Source: Poa pratensis (Eukaryota > Streptophyta > Magnoliopsida > Poales > Poaceae). Taken from it: a stretch of DNA of 64,000 nt. The stretch covers positions 134,693,169-134,757,168 of the forward strand of contig CAMZMU010000052.1 of NCBI GenBank assembly GCA_947311845.1, in the 5' to 3' direction. Position 1 is the first letter of the stretch. Each line of letters opens with the position of its first letter. This document shows positions 34,047-45,432 of this stretch, piece by piece. A model generated the notes under the pieces. That model made no database searches. It was not told the origin of the DNA and saw only the letters and a list, made by a program, of their open reading frames with translations. Position numbers and translations under genes: made by a program.

Positions 34047-35610
34047 GAGGTGCGTGGCCCGCAGTTCTTGGCCATTCGCATGCCATGGATTAGGGCTTCG
34101 TACTCAGCCTCGTTGTTGGAGGGTGTTGGGAAGTCCATCTGTAGCACGTACTTCAGCTTGTCGCCTTTGGGGGAGATGAGGATGACTCCTGCCCCGGCTG
34201 ATCTGAACTTTTTGGAGCCGTCGAAGTACATTGTCCATGCGTTGGACAGGTCGGGGACATCTGGCAGCTGGGCTTCTATCCACTCGGTGGTGAATTCTGG
34301 GAGCACTTGGGCCTTGATTGACTTCGGGTGAGCGTATTTCAGCCCCCAGGGTCCTAGCTCGACGACCCACTTAGCGACTCGTCCTGTCGCGCATTGGTTG
34401 GTCAGGATGTCGGAGAGCCCGGAGGAGCTTACCACCGTGATCGGGTGCTCGGAGAAGTAATGGATTACTTTCCTTGAAGTCATGAAAACTCCGTAGGCCA
34501 GCTTCTGGTAGTGCGGGTAGCGCTGCTTGGACAGGGTCAACACCTCGCTAAGGTAGTAGACGGGTCGCTGAACAGGGTAACTGTGTCCTTCTTCTTCTCG
34601 TTCGACTACGAGTACCGTGCTGACCACCCTGTTTGTGGCTGACACGTAGAGGTATAGCGGCTCGTTCTCCAGTGGAGCCACCAGTACTGGGGAAGTCGTG
34701 AGTGTTTTCTTGAGTTGGTCGAACGCGACTTGCGCTTCTTCTGTCCACTCGAACTTGTCTGTCTTTTTCATCAGTTGGTAGAAAGGCAGGGCCTTTTCTC
34801 CCAACTTACTTATGAACCGGCTGAGAGCTGCGACTCGGCCGGCTAGGCGTTGCACCTCGTGAAGCTTGGTCGGTGCTGGCATTGCGAGTATGTTTTGCAC
34901 CTTCTCAGGGTTGGCTTCGATTCCTCTTGCAGAGACGAGGTACCCAAGCAGTTCTCCGGCTGGCACGCCGAAGACACACTTGTCTGGGTTCAGCTTGATC
35001 TGATACTCGTCGAGGGCGGCGAAGACCTTGCGGAGGTCGGCGATGAGGGTGTCCTCCTTGCGGGTGGTGACGACGATGTCGTCGACGTAGACTTGGACGA
35101 TCTGCCCGATGAGCCCTTTGAGGCATGCTTGCATTGTGCGCTGGTACGTGGCACCAGCGTTCTTCAACCCGAAGGGCATCGTCTGGTAGCAGAAAACGCC
35201 GTCGGGTGTGATGAATGCTGTTTCTCCTCATCGTCGACGTTCAGTCTGATCTGCTGGTAACCTGAGTAGGCGTCCAGGAAGGACAGGCGTTCGCAGCCTG
35301 CAGTCGAGTCGATGATCTGATCTATCCGCGGGAGCGGGAAATGGTCCTTGGGGCAGCATTTGTTGAGGGCGGTGAAGTCGACGCACATGCGGAGTTTCTT
35401 CGTCTTCTTCTTCTCCACCAGGACTGGGTTGGCGACCCAGTCCGAGTCCTTGATCTCTCGGATGAACTTGGCATTCAGCAGTCGATCGATTTCTCTGCTG
35501 ATTTCGTCTCGCTTGGGCCCGGAAAAGCGTCGCATGGCCTGTTTGACGGGTCTGGCGTCCTTGTGGACCTTTAAGGAGTGCTCGGCGAGGTTCCTGGGTA
35601 TTCCTGGCAT
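34043..35610 (-). CDS. Element D reverse transcriptase and RNase H, one frameshift
   Basis: RT begins in the frame at 35610 (MRRFSGPKRDEISREIDRLL, LRMCVDFTALNKCCPKDHFPLP, LSFLDAYSGYQQI) and breaks near 35222-35228. It continues in the frame from 35179 (MPFGLKNAGATYQRTMQACL and the catalytic VYVDDIVV). RNase H follows with YFDGSKKFRSAGAG and NNEAEYEALIHGM. The break is one missing A in an A-run. Synthesises element cDNA; inactive as sequenced. Confidence 0.88.
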
Positions 35611-35673
35611 GTCAGAGGGTTGCCATGCGAAGATTCTCCAGTTCTCACGTAGAAACTCGACGAGCGCGCCTTC

Positions 35674-36249
35674 CTATGCGGGAGTCAGACTCGACGATAC
35701 TTTGACCGTCTTGCTGGCGTCAGTCGGGTGGACCTGATGGGTCGTTGTGTCGTCAGCCGCGTTGAAGGCAGCGTCCTTGGCTGGTTTCTTGCGGGCTGGG
35801 AAGATGGTCTTGTCGTTGTCGACTGCCATTGCCTCGAAGTGCTCTTCGACTCCGAAGAATTCGGAGATCTTGCTGAACTCGCGGTCGCAGCTGTTGGAGC
35901 GGTCGAAGTCGCCGTGCACCGTGATGACGCCCTTGGGTCCAGGCATCTTGAGCATGAGGTAGGCGTAGTGAGGTATCGCCATGAATCTGGCGAAGGTTGG
36001 GCGCCCGAGTATCGCGTGGTACTGCGACTTCCAGTCGACTACCTCGAAGTCGATCGACTCCCTCTTGAAGTTTTCGGGTGTGCCGAAGATGACATCGAGT
36101 GTGATCGTTCCCATGGGCGTGACTGCTTGCCCTGGTACTATGCCATGGAAGGTGGTCTCTGATGCTGCCAAGTCCGTCGTTGGCCTGTTTATCCTTCTGA
36201 GGGTGTCGGCAAAGATGATGTTAATGCCACTGCCTCCGTCCATGAACAC
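35674..36249 (-). CDS. Element D aspartic protease region
   Basis: The active-site loop reads DGGSGINII at the start. Then come FHGIVPGQAVTPMGTITLDV and DFEVVDWKSQYHAILGRPTFARF, the conserved region of plant gypsy proteases. The protease would process the gag-pol polyprotein. The frame is intact within this segment. Confidence 0.85.
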   Translation of the reverse strand: MFMDGGSGINIIFADTLRRINRPTTDLAASETTFHGIVPGQAVTPMGTITLDVIFGTPENFKRESIDFEVVDWKSQYHAILGRPTFARFMAIPHYAYLMLKMPGPKGVITVHGDFDRSNSCDREFSKISEFFGVEEHFEAMAVDNDKTIFPARKKPAKDAAFNAADDTTTHQVHPTDASKTVKVSSSLTPA

Positions 36250-36479
36250 CTTTTTCAGGGTGTAATCTCCGATCAGAGCTTCGACTACCAGGGCGGCGTG
36301 CCCGGGTCGTGGTACTGCAGGCGGGTGATCTGCTCTGGAGAAGTGATTGGTGTCTCTGACCCTCTCAGGTAGTCGGTACCAGGTGGACAGGTGATGGCTT
36401 GGAAACTTGGCGGTGATGATCTTCTGGTCCTGTTTGAGGGGCGCCCCTTCTGTATCATGTTGAGTTGTCCGCGTGCCGC

Positions 36480-37597
36480 TGGATATGCGTCCTGGATCAC
36501 CGGTGGGGCATCTTGCTGCGGCTGCTGCAGAAAGGCTCCCGCCGCCTGTGCTGGATTGGCGACTGCGGGTGCTGCCTGGATGGCAGCTGCGCGGCTGGCT
36601 GCGCTGCGGGTGCTGGAGTGACTATCTTCTGCATGGCTTCGTATATTTTGCGTGCCTTTCGACAGTCCTTCAACAGGTGGTTGGATCCCCACTTGCCCGT
36701 TTCCGGGTTCCTGAACATGTGGTGCCTGCAGGGTTGTTCCAGCTCTTCCGCTGGGCTTAGAGTGCGTTTCTGCCACTCGCGTTTATGGCCTCCGTCGCTG
36801 CGGTAGCTGCTGCCGCCGCTTCGGTTGTACTGCCCCTGGCTGTATTGGCGACTCTGGTCACCGCCGCTTCGACTGTACTGTGCATGGCTGTATTGGCGAC
36901 TGCTGTCGCGCGCTTCATCCTCACGGGGGGTTTGGAATCCCGCCGCTACTAGCTCGATTGAGTCGTTGCCGTTGTAACGCGGCTTCTTCTTGTGGCGCCC
37001 TTCTCGCCAGTTGCTTGGTCCGGCTTCGTCCTTCGGAGAGTAGTGAACTATTGCGGACCGAGTCCTCTCCGTCTGCCCACTGGTTTGCTATCTTCATGAC
37101 CTCGATCATGTTTTTCGGCCGGAGCCTACCAAACTCCTCGCGGAGGTCGCGGCGGGAGACGCCGTGCATGAAGGCATCCATCACTCGGTCCTCCGAGGCG
37201 GTCTCCATGGTGTTGCGGAGCAGGTCCAACGCTGGATGTATGACCGGAGCGGCTCGTCTCGTCCTTGCTTGCATGCTTGTAGTTCGACGAACGTCGTCGG
37301 TCTCGAGTACGTCCCCAGGAAGGATTTAACGAAGGCTCCGCGAACTCGTCCCACGTCCTGAAGGCGTTCTTGGGTTGAGTGTTGAGCCACCCGCGTGCAG
37401 AGCCCGTGAGCATCAGCTGGATGTACTGCATGGCCGTAGTCGAAGTACCGCCCTGGCAGCTGCAGGCTATGAGGTAGTCTTCTAGCCAGAGTCTCGGGTC
37501 CTGCTTCCCGTCGTACTTGACTGCTTCTGCCGTGAGCTTGAAGCCCTTGGGCATTCTTGTGTCGCGTATGTTGAAGCTGAAGCATGCGGCGCCGCAC
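36480..37597 (-). CDS. Element D gag, central and C-terminal part, frameshifted
   Basis: Recognisable gag segments lie in three frames: KYDGKQDPRLWLEDYLIAC and QYIQLMLTGSARGWLN (37420-37554), then AFVKSFLGTYSRPTTFVELQ and RDEPLRSYIQRW (37270-37370). Next are ASEDRVMDAFMHGVSRRDLR and MIEVMKIANQWADGED (37040-37210). A Cys/His zinc-finger-like part (PETGKWGSNHLLKDCRKAR) is near 36650-36720. The shift near 37345 fits a single missing G. Structural protein of the particle; not intact. Confidence 0.75.
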
Positions 37598-37668
37598 GGC
37601 TCGTAGTCGCCGTCGTTGCGGTCGTAGTCGAGTTGGACGTGCTGGTCGGCCGTGGATGCGGCTGCGGT

Positions 37669-39165
37669 CTACCGTCCTTTGTGTGATGACGTTGCGGAGG
37701 TCTTCACCTGGCTGCGGTTGTCGCAGTTGTCTTGTCGCCGGGGCTGCGAGTGCTGCGGGCTCGTGGTCGCGGCGATCTCGATCTCTCGCGCTTTTTCTGT
37801 CGGCGCCTTGTTTACCAGTGCGTCTTCGAGTGCCTTGATAGACATGATCTGCTGCTTGTGGAGGAGAGCGCGCGAGTCGCCCTCAGGCGGCTGTGTCAGC
37901 CGCAGGTATGTTTCGACTGCCATGAGTGCGGCTCCGGGTGTCTTGGGGACGGGTATTCCGTCTGCGTCTTCTATGTATGATGACTCGAGGTTGCGGGTGA
38001 CTCTAGCGCGGTCGACCTCCGTCATCAGGGGCACGCGGGCTCTGTGGCGCCTTGCTCCTTGCGAGACCTCTGTTGAGGCAGTGAACGAGTAAGCGGCCCT
38101 CCTGGCGCTCGACGCGTCGGCCTCCTCCTTGCGTCGGAGGAGCTCGGCCTTCTCTGCGCGGAGTCGTTCGCCTTCCTTCCGCAGCAGGTACTGGACCGCC
38201 ATAAGGTCCTCCCGGGGTGCATCCGGTGGGGGGTATGTGCCGTCCTCGACGTGCTTCAGGGCTTTGATTGCCATGTCGCGGGTGATGGTGAGTCGCGTCA
38301 CCTGGTCCGGCATGACCACCTCCAGTGGGTATGCGGGTTCGTCGTCGTTGCCCTGCGGCCTCTGGCCGATCATGAAGACTTGCGCGGGGTAGATCTGGGC
38401 AGTGGGACGGGCTGCCACTGCTGCTTCCTTCGTCCGAGCCGTGCTCGGAGCTGAAAATGGGTGCGACGTGGTGGACACCACAGTCGCCGCCGAGGCTCCT
38501 TCCCTGGAGTTTCGCGATCTTCGCCGCGGTCGTGAGGAGTGATGTCGCTGTTGTCGACGTGGGCGCGATTGGCTTGTTGACGATCTTGTAAGTCGATGGA
38601 GACGCGAGTGGTCCGTTGCGCGCGAGGGTGTGGTCGACGTAGTCGAAGTTGACGTAGATCTTGGCCTTGCCAGCGACGCGATCGAGGTAGTCGAAGTAGA
38701 CTCGATCCGCGCGGTGGTCGACGAGGTGGTCGACGTAGTCGTAGCAGATGCGATCTCCGTGGTAGCCGGAGACGCTGATGGCGCGGCCGCGTTGGGCGCG
38801 ATCTCTGCCGCAGCGGAGGCGGTCGGAGTAGTCGAGGCGGACGCGATCTTCTCAGCAGTCGAAGATGCTGCCGCCGCAGTCGCAGCAGATGCGATCTCCG
38901 CAGCAGGTGGGGGCGTGGTTGGCGCAGCCGCGGCAGATGCGGGTGCCACCGCCGCGGGCGGTGCGATCGCCGTGGATCTGAGTACTCCACAGCTGTCTAC
39001 GAAGTAGTGCATGGTACCGAAGGTGAGGCACATACCTACGTGCAGATCGGCGTACACCGAGCGGTGGGCCGGCGGGTGGAAGGTGTACTCGAAGGAGCCG
39101 AAGCAGATTGGCTCCTTGGTGATGCAGACGTCGGTCTTCAAAGTTGATGGAGCCGGTGCGACCAT
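37669..39165 (-). CDS. Element D gag N-terminal region with low-complexity spacer
   Basis: The likely start is ATG at 39165 (MVAPAPSTLKTDVCITKEPI), 19 bp inside the primer-binding site. A short unique domain is followed by an Ala/Thr/Ser-rich repetitive spacer (about 38560-38990). A helical charged part follows (TITRDMAIKALKHVEDGTYPPP, KEGERLRAEKAELLRRKEEA). The frame ends at 37669. Confidence 0.65.
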   Translation of the reverse strand: MVAPAPSTLKTDVCITKEPICFGSFEYTFHPPAHRSVYADLHVGMCLTFGTMHYFVDSCGVLRSTAIAPPAAVAPASAAAAPTTPPPAAEIASAATAAAASSTAEKIASASTTPTASAAAEIAPNAAAPSASPATTEIASATTTSTTSSTTARIESTSTTSIASLARPRSTSTSTTSTTPSRATDHSRLHRLTRSSTSQSRPRRQQRHHSSRPRRRSRNSREGASAATVVSTTSHPFSAPSTARTKEAAVAARPTAQIYPAQVFMIGQRPQGNDDEPAYPLEVVMPDQVTRLTITRDMAIKALKHVEDGTYPPPDAPREDLMAVQYLLRKEGERLRAEKAELLRRKEEADASSARRAAYSFTASTEVSQGARRHRARVPLMTEVDRARVTRNLESSYIEDADGIPVPKTPGAALMAVETYLRLTQPPEGDSRALLHKQQIMSIKALEDALVNKAPTEKAREIEIAATTSPQHSQPRRQDNCDNRSQVKTSATSSHKGR

Positions 39166-39183
39166 GGTTCCAGCGCTCGTTCT

Positions 39184-39202
39184 TTCCCACAGACGGCGCC
39201 AA
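39184..39202 (-). other. Primer-binding site of element D
   Basis: On the minus strand TTGGCGCCGTCTGTGGGAA directly follows the LTR end, the expected place and type for a grass gypsy tRNA primer site. Confidence 0.85.
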
Positions 39203-39203
39203 T

Positions 39204-39655
39204 TGACGAGGTGTGGACTCGGCAAATCCCTGGGTTGCACCCCGGGTTGATTGAGGGGGAGAGAGATGAGCGCTGGTGATCACGACGGCTGACAAGCAAG
39301 GCGTTTACCCAGGTTCAGGCTCCCGGAGGATAACACCCTACTTCCTGCTTGTCTGGTTATTGATGGTGAGTTGTGGCTACAATGGCGAGATGGCAATCTC
39401 GCTAGGGTTTGTGTGGCGGCTATGAGCGTACCCTAGACGAAGGACCCTCCTAGCCTTTATATGGTAGGCTAGGTCTCAGGTGAACGGTGCCGATGGCGCT
39501 TACAAGCATGGCGGGGTCGCATGACCTAGCGTCGACTATCTTGGGCCGCACGTCGTCCTCCTTGGGCCTTCCTTGGGCCCTCGTCATAAGGCTGATGGGC
39601 TTGGCGTGACCCAGGTATCCCCACCGTGGGGTAGTCGAAGAGTGACCCCACGACA
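39204..39655 (-). mobile_element. 5' LTR of element D
   Basis: 452 bp. The minus strand starts TGTCGTGGGGTCACTC and ends CCTCGTCA. A likely TATA box (tatataaagg on the minus strand) lies near 39455-39465. Confidence 0.88.
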
Positions 39656-39738
39656 GTATCTCACTCTCACTCTCACAGTCTCACTCTCCCCAGTTCCTAA
39701 ACCTAGCCGCACACGCTCTCCTCCTACTTCACCCATCG

Positions 39739-40306
39739 ATGGCGAACCCCTCCGGCGCCGACGGAAGTCAGGATGGAGCATCTTCCTCCTCCCACCCTCC
39801 GAGGCACAGCCCGGATCTCCCCTACAACTGGGGCGAGATCCCCGGTGACTGCGGTCACGAGTTCATTCGGAGCCGTCAAATCCCATCCGGATCCATGACG
39901 GCGGCGGCCACCGACGCCCGGATCTCGTCCTCATCGTCAGGACGAGGATCTGGAGGTCGGTCTCCTCCCCTCTCGCGCCTCCTTTGAGCGCGAGCGCGCC
40001 GAGGGTGTCATACGGGCGTCTGCGATGCAGAGAGCTATCTGCATCTCCGCCACCGAGCACGCGATAGAAGCCGCCGAGGAGGCGTTGTTCCAGACGCGGC
40101 TCCGGGCGGCCATAGACCGCTCTCTTCTCCCTGGCCAGAGCCCTGGGCCAGATGCGGCGGCGGCAGCGGTGTCGGCGGAGAAGGAGGAGGAGGATGAGGA
40201 GGAGGAGGAGGACGCTCCGGTGTTCGAGCAGGATGAGGTGTCCTCTGGCAGTGGCTCCGGCGCCTGGGACGCAATCCGCGACGGAAAGCGACCCCGCCTC
40301 GCCTAA
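39739..40306 (+). CDS. CACTA-borne ORF of unknown function, acidic C-terminus, one frame break
   Basis: ATG at 39739 (MANPSGADGSQDGASSSSHP, then LPYNWGEIPGDCGHEFIRS) runs to about 39940. From there a second frame carries EDLEVGLLPSRASFERERAE, AMQRAICISATEHAIEAAEE and a Glu/Asp-rich tail ending KRPRLA with TAA at 40304-40306. The break lies near 39925-39945. The product would be about 188 residues. It is the only coding-like part of the CACTA element itself and has no transposase motif. Confidence 0.5.
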
Positions 40307-40317
40307 GGTAAATGACC

Positions 40318-40497
40318 GCTATGTATTTACTATGTTAGCTACTTATTTAGCTCGGTTTGCTCTGTTAGTTAGCTATGTTCAGCTATGTATTTGCTATGTT
40401 AGCTACTTATTTAGCTCGGTTTGCTTTGTTTAGCTATGTATTTGCTATGTTAGCTACTTATTTAACTCGGTTTGCTCTGTTAGTTAGCTCTGTTCAG
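40318..40497. repeat. 64-bp tandem repeats in the CACTA element, left block
   Basis: Three copies (one shortened to 51 bp) of a 64-bp unit including tatttgctatgttagctact and cggtttgctctgttagttag. The array is cut by the solo LTR at 40498 and continues at 41942. Confidence 0.88.
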
Positions 40498-41941
40498 TGA
40501 TGTCTACACACGCTTCTAATCTTATAGACAGTGTTGGGCCTCCAAGTGCAGAGGTTTGTAGAACAGCAGCAAGTTTCCCTTAAGTGAATCACCCAAGGTT
40601 TATCGAACTCAGGGAGGTAGAGGTCAAAGATATCCCTCTCAAGCAACCTGCAATTAAGATAAAGAAGTCTCTTTTGTCCCCAACACACCCAATACACTTG
40701 TCAGGTGTATAGGTGCACTAGTTCGACGAAAAGATATTAAAATACAAGTAATATGGATGATTATAGGTGGTAATTGCAATCTGAAATAAAAATGGCAGCA
40801 ACCAAACATGTAGCAGAACTGGTTGTAAACGGTGTTTCAATGCTTAGAAACAAGGCCTATGGATCATACTTTCACTAGTGGACACTCTCAATAATAATAA
40901 TATAATTGAATACATACATATTCCTCTTCACTATGCTACTCTGAGTTATTCTCTCGTTGGATAACGAACACCAATCCACTGTGTAGGGCTATAAAAGCAC
41001 ACCTTGAAGTCGCATTCCACATCTAGGGAACCCCACACTGTCAACTTGAGCGCCCTAAATAGTACTAGACAAACACCACAATTTCATAGAGACATCCAAC
41101 ACAAATAATAACTCATGATAAGTATTCATGTAACCTTTAGCCTAAGAGCCACACACGGGGCACACACTGTCAACTTCGCACCGTGGGACAAAGGTGACTC
41201 CGGAGATTACATTAATAAAACCACTCAAGTAGGATATAAGATAATGAAGAGTAACATCTATGGATTCAACTAGATTACAAAGCTCATGATCACATAAAGA
41301 TCACACCATGGTAGAGAGAGATAAACCACATAGCTACCGGTAGAGCCCTCAGCCCCGATGAAGAACTACTCCCTCCTTATCACGGAGGCAGCAATGACGA
41401 TGATGGAGGCGGTGGCGTCGATGGAGATGGCTCCGGGGGCACTTCCCCGTCCCGGCAGGGTGTCGGAACAGAGACTTCTGTCCCCCGAATTAGGGTTTTG
41501 GATGGCGGCGGAGCTCTGGACTTTTCTGGGGAAATCGTCGATTCTTTTGTGAGTTTTAGGTCAGGGGCAATATATAGTCCAAAGGGCGTCACGAGACGAT
41601 GCACGAGGTGGCGACACCACCCCTGGGCGCGGCCAAGGCCCAGCCGCGCCCAGGGGGCGTGTGTGGGCTGTGGGCCTCCCCTGGACTTGTCCTTCTGGCT
41701 CCCGGAGTCTTCTGGCGTTTTAGAATTTCTGTAATTTTTTCAGATTTTTTGAGCAATTTCAATTTTGGACATTTTCTGCAATGCACAGACATAATAAACA
41801 GAAACTGGCACTGTGGCATCTTGTTAATTGGTTAGTCCAATAAATGTCATAATATGATATAAAGTGCATATAAAACATATGACAATTGATATAAAACATG
41901 CATGGAATATCAAAAATTATAGATACGTTTGAGACGTATCA
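40498..41941 (-). mobile_element. Solo LTR inside the CACTA element
   Basis: 1444 bp. The minus strand runs from TGATACGTCTCAAACG to GTAGACATCA. Target duplication ttcag is at 40493-40497 and 41942-41946. No internal region is present, which indicates LTR-LTR recombination. Its start resembles the element B LTR. Confidence 0.9.
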
Positions 41942-42205
41942 TTCAGCTATGTATTTGCTATATTAGCTACTTATTTAGCTCGATTTGCTTTGTTAGTTAG
42001 CTCTGTTCAGCTATGTATTTGCTATGTTAGCTACTTATTTAGCTCGGTTTGCTCTGTTAGTTAGCTCTGTTCAGATATGTATTTGCTATGTTAGCTACTT
42101 ATTTAGCTCGGTTTGCTCTGTTAGTTAGCTCTGTTCAGCTATGTATTTGCTATGTTAGCTACTTATTTAGCTCTGTTTGCTCTGTTAGCTGCTTATCCCA
42201 CTACA
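41942..42205. repeat. 64-bp tandem repeats in the CACTA element, right block
   Basis: Four copies with starts at 41949, 42013, 42077 and 42141, an exact 64-bp period. It continues the array of 40318-40497. Confidence 0.92.
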
Positions 42206-42757
42206 TTTTGCTTTGTTTACTGCTTATTGGGTCTGTTTATTAGCTTTGTTTGCTGTTTTTAACAAAGAATATTCGTTGTGTCAAGGGCTTGGTGGATGCT
42301 TGGTGACGATGCTGCTGCCGTGAAGACCTAGGAGCGGGGCTCCATACACGGTGCCGTCACCAGGAGCAGTACATTTTGCGCAGCAGGATGAAGACAGTAG
42401 CTGTTCATCTGGCGGACGTGAAGACATAGGAGCAGAGCTCCAGCCACGCGCACTGATGAACTTTTGTAAAGCAGGGCGTACAGGAATACGGTGACGACCG
42501 GACGGCCGTCTAGTCGCATGGAGCGGGGCTCCATCAACGGCACAGCCCGTCACCGTGTTTTTTTTGTTTTCCTGTAACCCTTATTAGAAACGGTGATTAG
42601 CAAAACTCCGTGTCTAATGTTAAACATACCAGAAACGGTTTATCTCCTCCGTTGCCATTGAGATCTTCACATCAGTGACATGGTCGGGGACACAGACCCT
42701 TTCTCCGTAGTCGATGGGGTTTTTGACCCGTTTTCGATGTGTTGTTCTGTACTAGTG
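42206..42757. mobile_element. Right end of the CACTA element
   Basis: Unique sequence with a threefold phrase of the type gtgaagacataggagcagagctcc / gcatggagcggggctcc (42320-42530). Subterminal ctccgttgcc and the terminal inverted repeat ending at 42757 follow. Confidence 0.7.
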
Positions 42758-43963
42758 TATTTCTAGTACTTGCAGTAAATTAAAATGCATGAGAAAGCCT
42801 AGCACAGAGGAATGAATATTATACAACCTGACCTATAAATTATACATTTAAAAAATAAGCTGCTTTCAAGGGCCATACGTTCCTGGATTTAACGGGCATG
42901 CAGTATCCTTCGGAATTAGGAAAGAATAAATCGACCAAATATCACATGCTCCATTAGGACACAAGAAATTATACAACAAAAAGAAAGACGGGTTAATTTA
43001 AAATGCAAGATAATTGGTTGTCGGTACAATTACTATAACGGCTTGAATAAATCTGAGAAGATGCATAAGGCAAGGGAAAATTTAACCGAACTTGTCGGTA
43101 GGAAAAATTCTGCAAAAAGTGGACGTAATGGAACAACTGAAGCCTGAAAACATCATATGCAGGCTCATATGTGAAATGTATATGAACTGTAGACAACATT
43201 ATTAGGACTGCAGACATGTATATTATGACATGTAAAATGTAAGGTCTTGAAGACATCATTATTCATTAATAGGACGGCATGAAAATAACTCTTTGCAAGT
43301 CGGAATACAAACAACATTATAGCATTTAATTCAGTTACCTTGCATACAGCAATATGCCACCATGATACTTGACCCAAGAAGAAACTACGATTGTGAACTT
43401 GTGATTTGTCTTCAGATTGGTGCATTGTAAACTTAGTTCTAATTTGAGTAGTATGGTGCATGTTTTTCAGCAGACTGAAAATTTGATAAATAGAGCAGCA
43501 CTGCCATGATGCTTGACGGCCATGAGAAACACTGATGATGGTCAATAATGTGCATGCCAATTATATAATTTTCCGAAGAAAAAAATGCATGCAGCCATGA
43601 AAAAGTGTAACATATGATTGGAATTTGCCAGAACCAACCTTAATCTAGAGCTGCATCCATCATCGTGCTGATATCCACCTGAAAGTCATACTAAACCCCA
43701 AAATACTCATAGAATACATGGTTCATAATAAACCCCAAATTGATATGTATTTAGCTGTCTTAAAATAATACCTAGCTGACCATTGCATAAGTAATTATTA
43801 ATCAAAATCAGCATGTAGCTACAGACCTAATCCATCAAATATGAACATTCAGGCGTAACTCCAGATCATAATTTCAAGTATTTTCGCATGATGTCAAGTA
43901 ATTCAGGAATTCACATGATTTCCCATTGACCAATCTAAAATACTGCATATGGAAGTTGATGAG
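42758..43963. other. Intergenic, no gene seen
   Basis: AT-rich sequence beginning with the CACTA target duplication tat. No convincing coding region, RNA gene or repeat is seen. Confidence 0.5.
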
Positions 43964-45427
43964 TGATAACCCACAAGTATAGAGGATCGCGTGTAGCCTT
44001 TTCGATAAGTAAGAGTGTCGAACCCAACGAAAAGCTAAAGGTAGGATAAGTATTCTCTCAAGTTCTATCAACCACCGATACAACTCTACGCACACAAAAC
44101 GTTTGCTTTATCTACGAAATAATACTAGAGTAATAATACGGGTATGAGAGATAGCTTTGCAAGATAATAAATACAAGAAAGTAAATGTTAGTGCCGCAGC
44201 AATAAAATATACTAAGTAATCATAAACTAACAGTACCATGAGTGTGGAAAAGTGGTGGTAATTGTGGTGCCTTTGTCCAAGATTAATGAGTGAAGATATC
44301 GGGTTCATTGTCTTCGATGCAGTTTTCAATGTGGGAGATGCTAAATATACATGCACTCCACTACTTGGGATTACAAGTACTATATGATTGGATTGTTAGA
44401 AAGCATCCGCAAATACTAACAATGCATTAAGGTTTCCCCAACCATAGCCTTAAGTTTATGCTCCTCTTACTCCCATACGTGTAACTAACCGGTCCGCGCC
44501 CTTAGGTTTCTGTCACTCCGGCAGGACTTCCCCCTTCGTTTACAAATACTACCAACCCCGTGATGTTGATCCATGCGCGCACAAGTATAATGGACACCAA
44601 ATGACAGTACCATATCAACATACAACTCTAATGAACCAAATACATTCAACCATTCAATCTAAGGACAAATAAACTACGGAAACATGACGTAGATCATAGG
44701 ATAAATATTATAGTATCAAACACCATGTTTACATATGACGGTACAGAGGTTTGTGGGAGGATGAACCACTGTATACAAGGAGAAATTGGCGGTGGAGATG
44801 GCGGTGAAGATGGCGGAGAGGGCAGCGAGAGGCGCATGGGGCTCCTCCTGCGCCGCCGGTTCCATGGGGGAGCGCCGCCCCTTAGCCCTCTTCCTTCATG
44901 GCTTCTTGGGATCCCTCCCCCATGGAGATGGGATCCATGGGGGAGGTAAAAACATGGCTTTGGTGGCTGCAAATTCGTGGGTATGGGGTGTTCCTCACGA
45001 CCTAGGGTTTCCTCTTTTATATGGACTCTCGGATTTCCATCTAGGATTTCGGTAAATCGGGATTTTCTCCGCCGTCCAGACTCCGATTGGGCCTAATTTT
45101 AATTCCAGAATTATTAGCAGAAAATTCCCTGCAACTTTTGCGACTAGACTTTTTTCATTTGACGTCATCTTCTGGCCGAAACGGGTCGATCTTTGAAAAT
45201 AGTTTTCAGACAGATTTCAGAAAAGTCCAAATTCGATTCCAACAATGTTTCCTCTTGTATTCTTGATAATTACTACACATCAAAGATTAAAATAAGAACA
45301 TTGTGCACTTTTGCAACCATTAGTAGGTTAGTCCAAATAAATAATAAACTTAATATAAAAACAAGTGCTAAAAGCATAAAAATGACATGAAACAATCAAA
45401 AATTATAGATACGTTTTGGACGTATCA
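43964..45427 (-). mobile_element. Solo LTR of the element A family
   Basis: 1464 bp. The minus strand runs from TGATACGTCCAAAACG to CTATACTTGTGGGTTATCA. Target duplication atgag is at 43959-43963 and 45428-45432. Both ends match the LTR at 1874-3271. Confidence 0.9.
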
Positions 45428-45432
45428 ATGAG

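Larger units (their letters stand above)
26854..39655 (-). mobile_element. Tat-clade Ty3/gypsy retrotransposon D, minus orientation
   Basis: Target duplication gtatc is at 26849-26853 and 39656-39660. Reading the minus strand: 5' LTR 39204-39655, primer-binding site 39184-39202, gag, protease, RT-RNase H, integrase, a tandem-repeat zone, and an opposite-strand (plus) gene region. A truncated 3' LTR follows at 26854-26927. The opposite-strand ORF between pol and the 3' LTR, and the protease of DGGSGINII type, match the Tat lineage (the Grande/RIRE2 type of element). Frameshifts and a nonsense codon show it is inactive as sequenced. Confidence 0.88.
26557..42757. mobile_element. CACTA (En/Spm-type) transposon, 16.2 kb with nested insertions
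   Basis: The left terminus is CACTAGTACAGAAC at 26557; the right terminus is its complement ending at 42757. The terminal inverted repeat is about 22-24 bp with few mismatches. A 3-bp target duplication tat is at 26554-26556 and 42758-42760. Subterminal motifs of the ctccgttgc type occur near 26690-26745 and 42645. Without its nested gypsy element and solo LTR the transposon is only about 2 kb. It has no recognisable TNP2 transposase, so it is non-autonomous. Confidence 0.88.
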
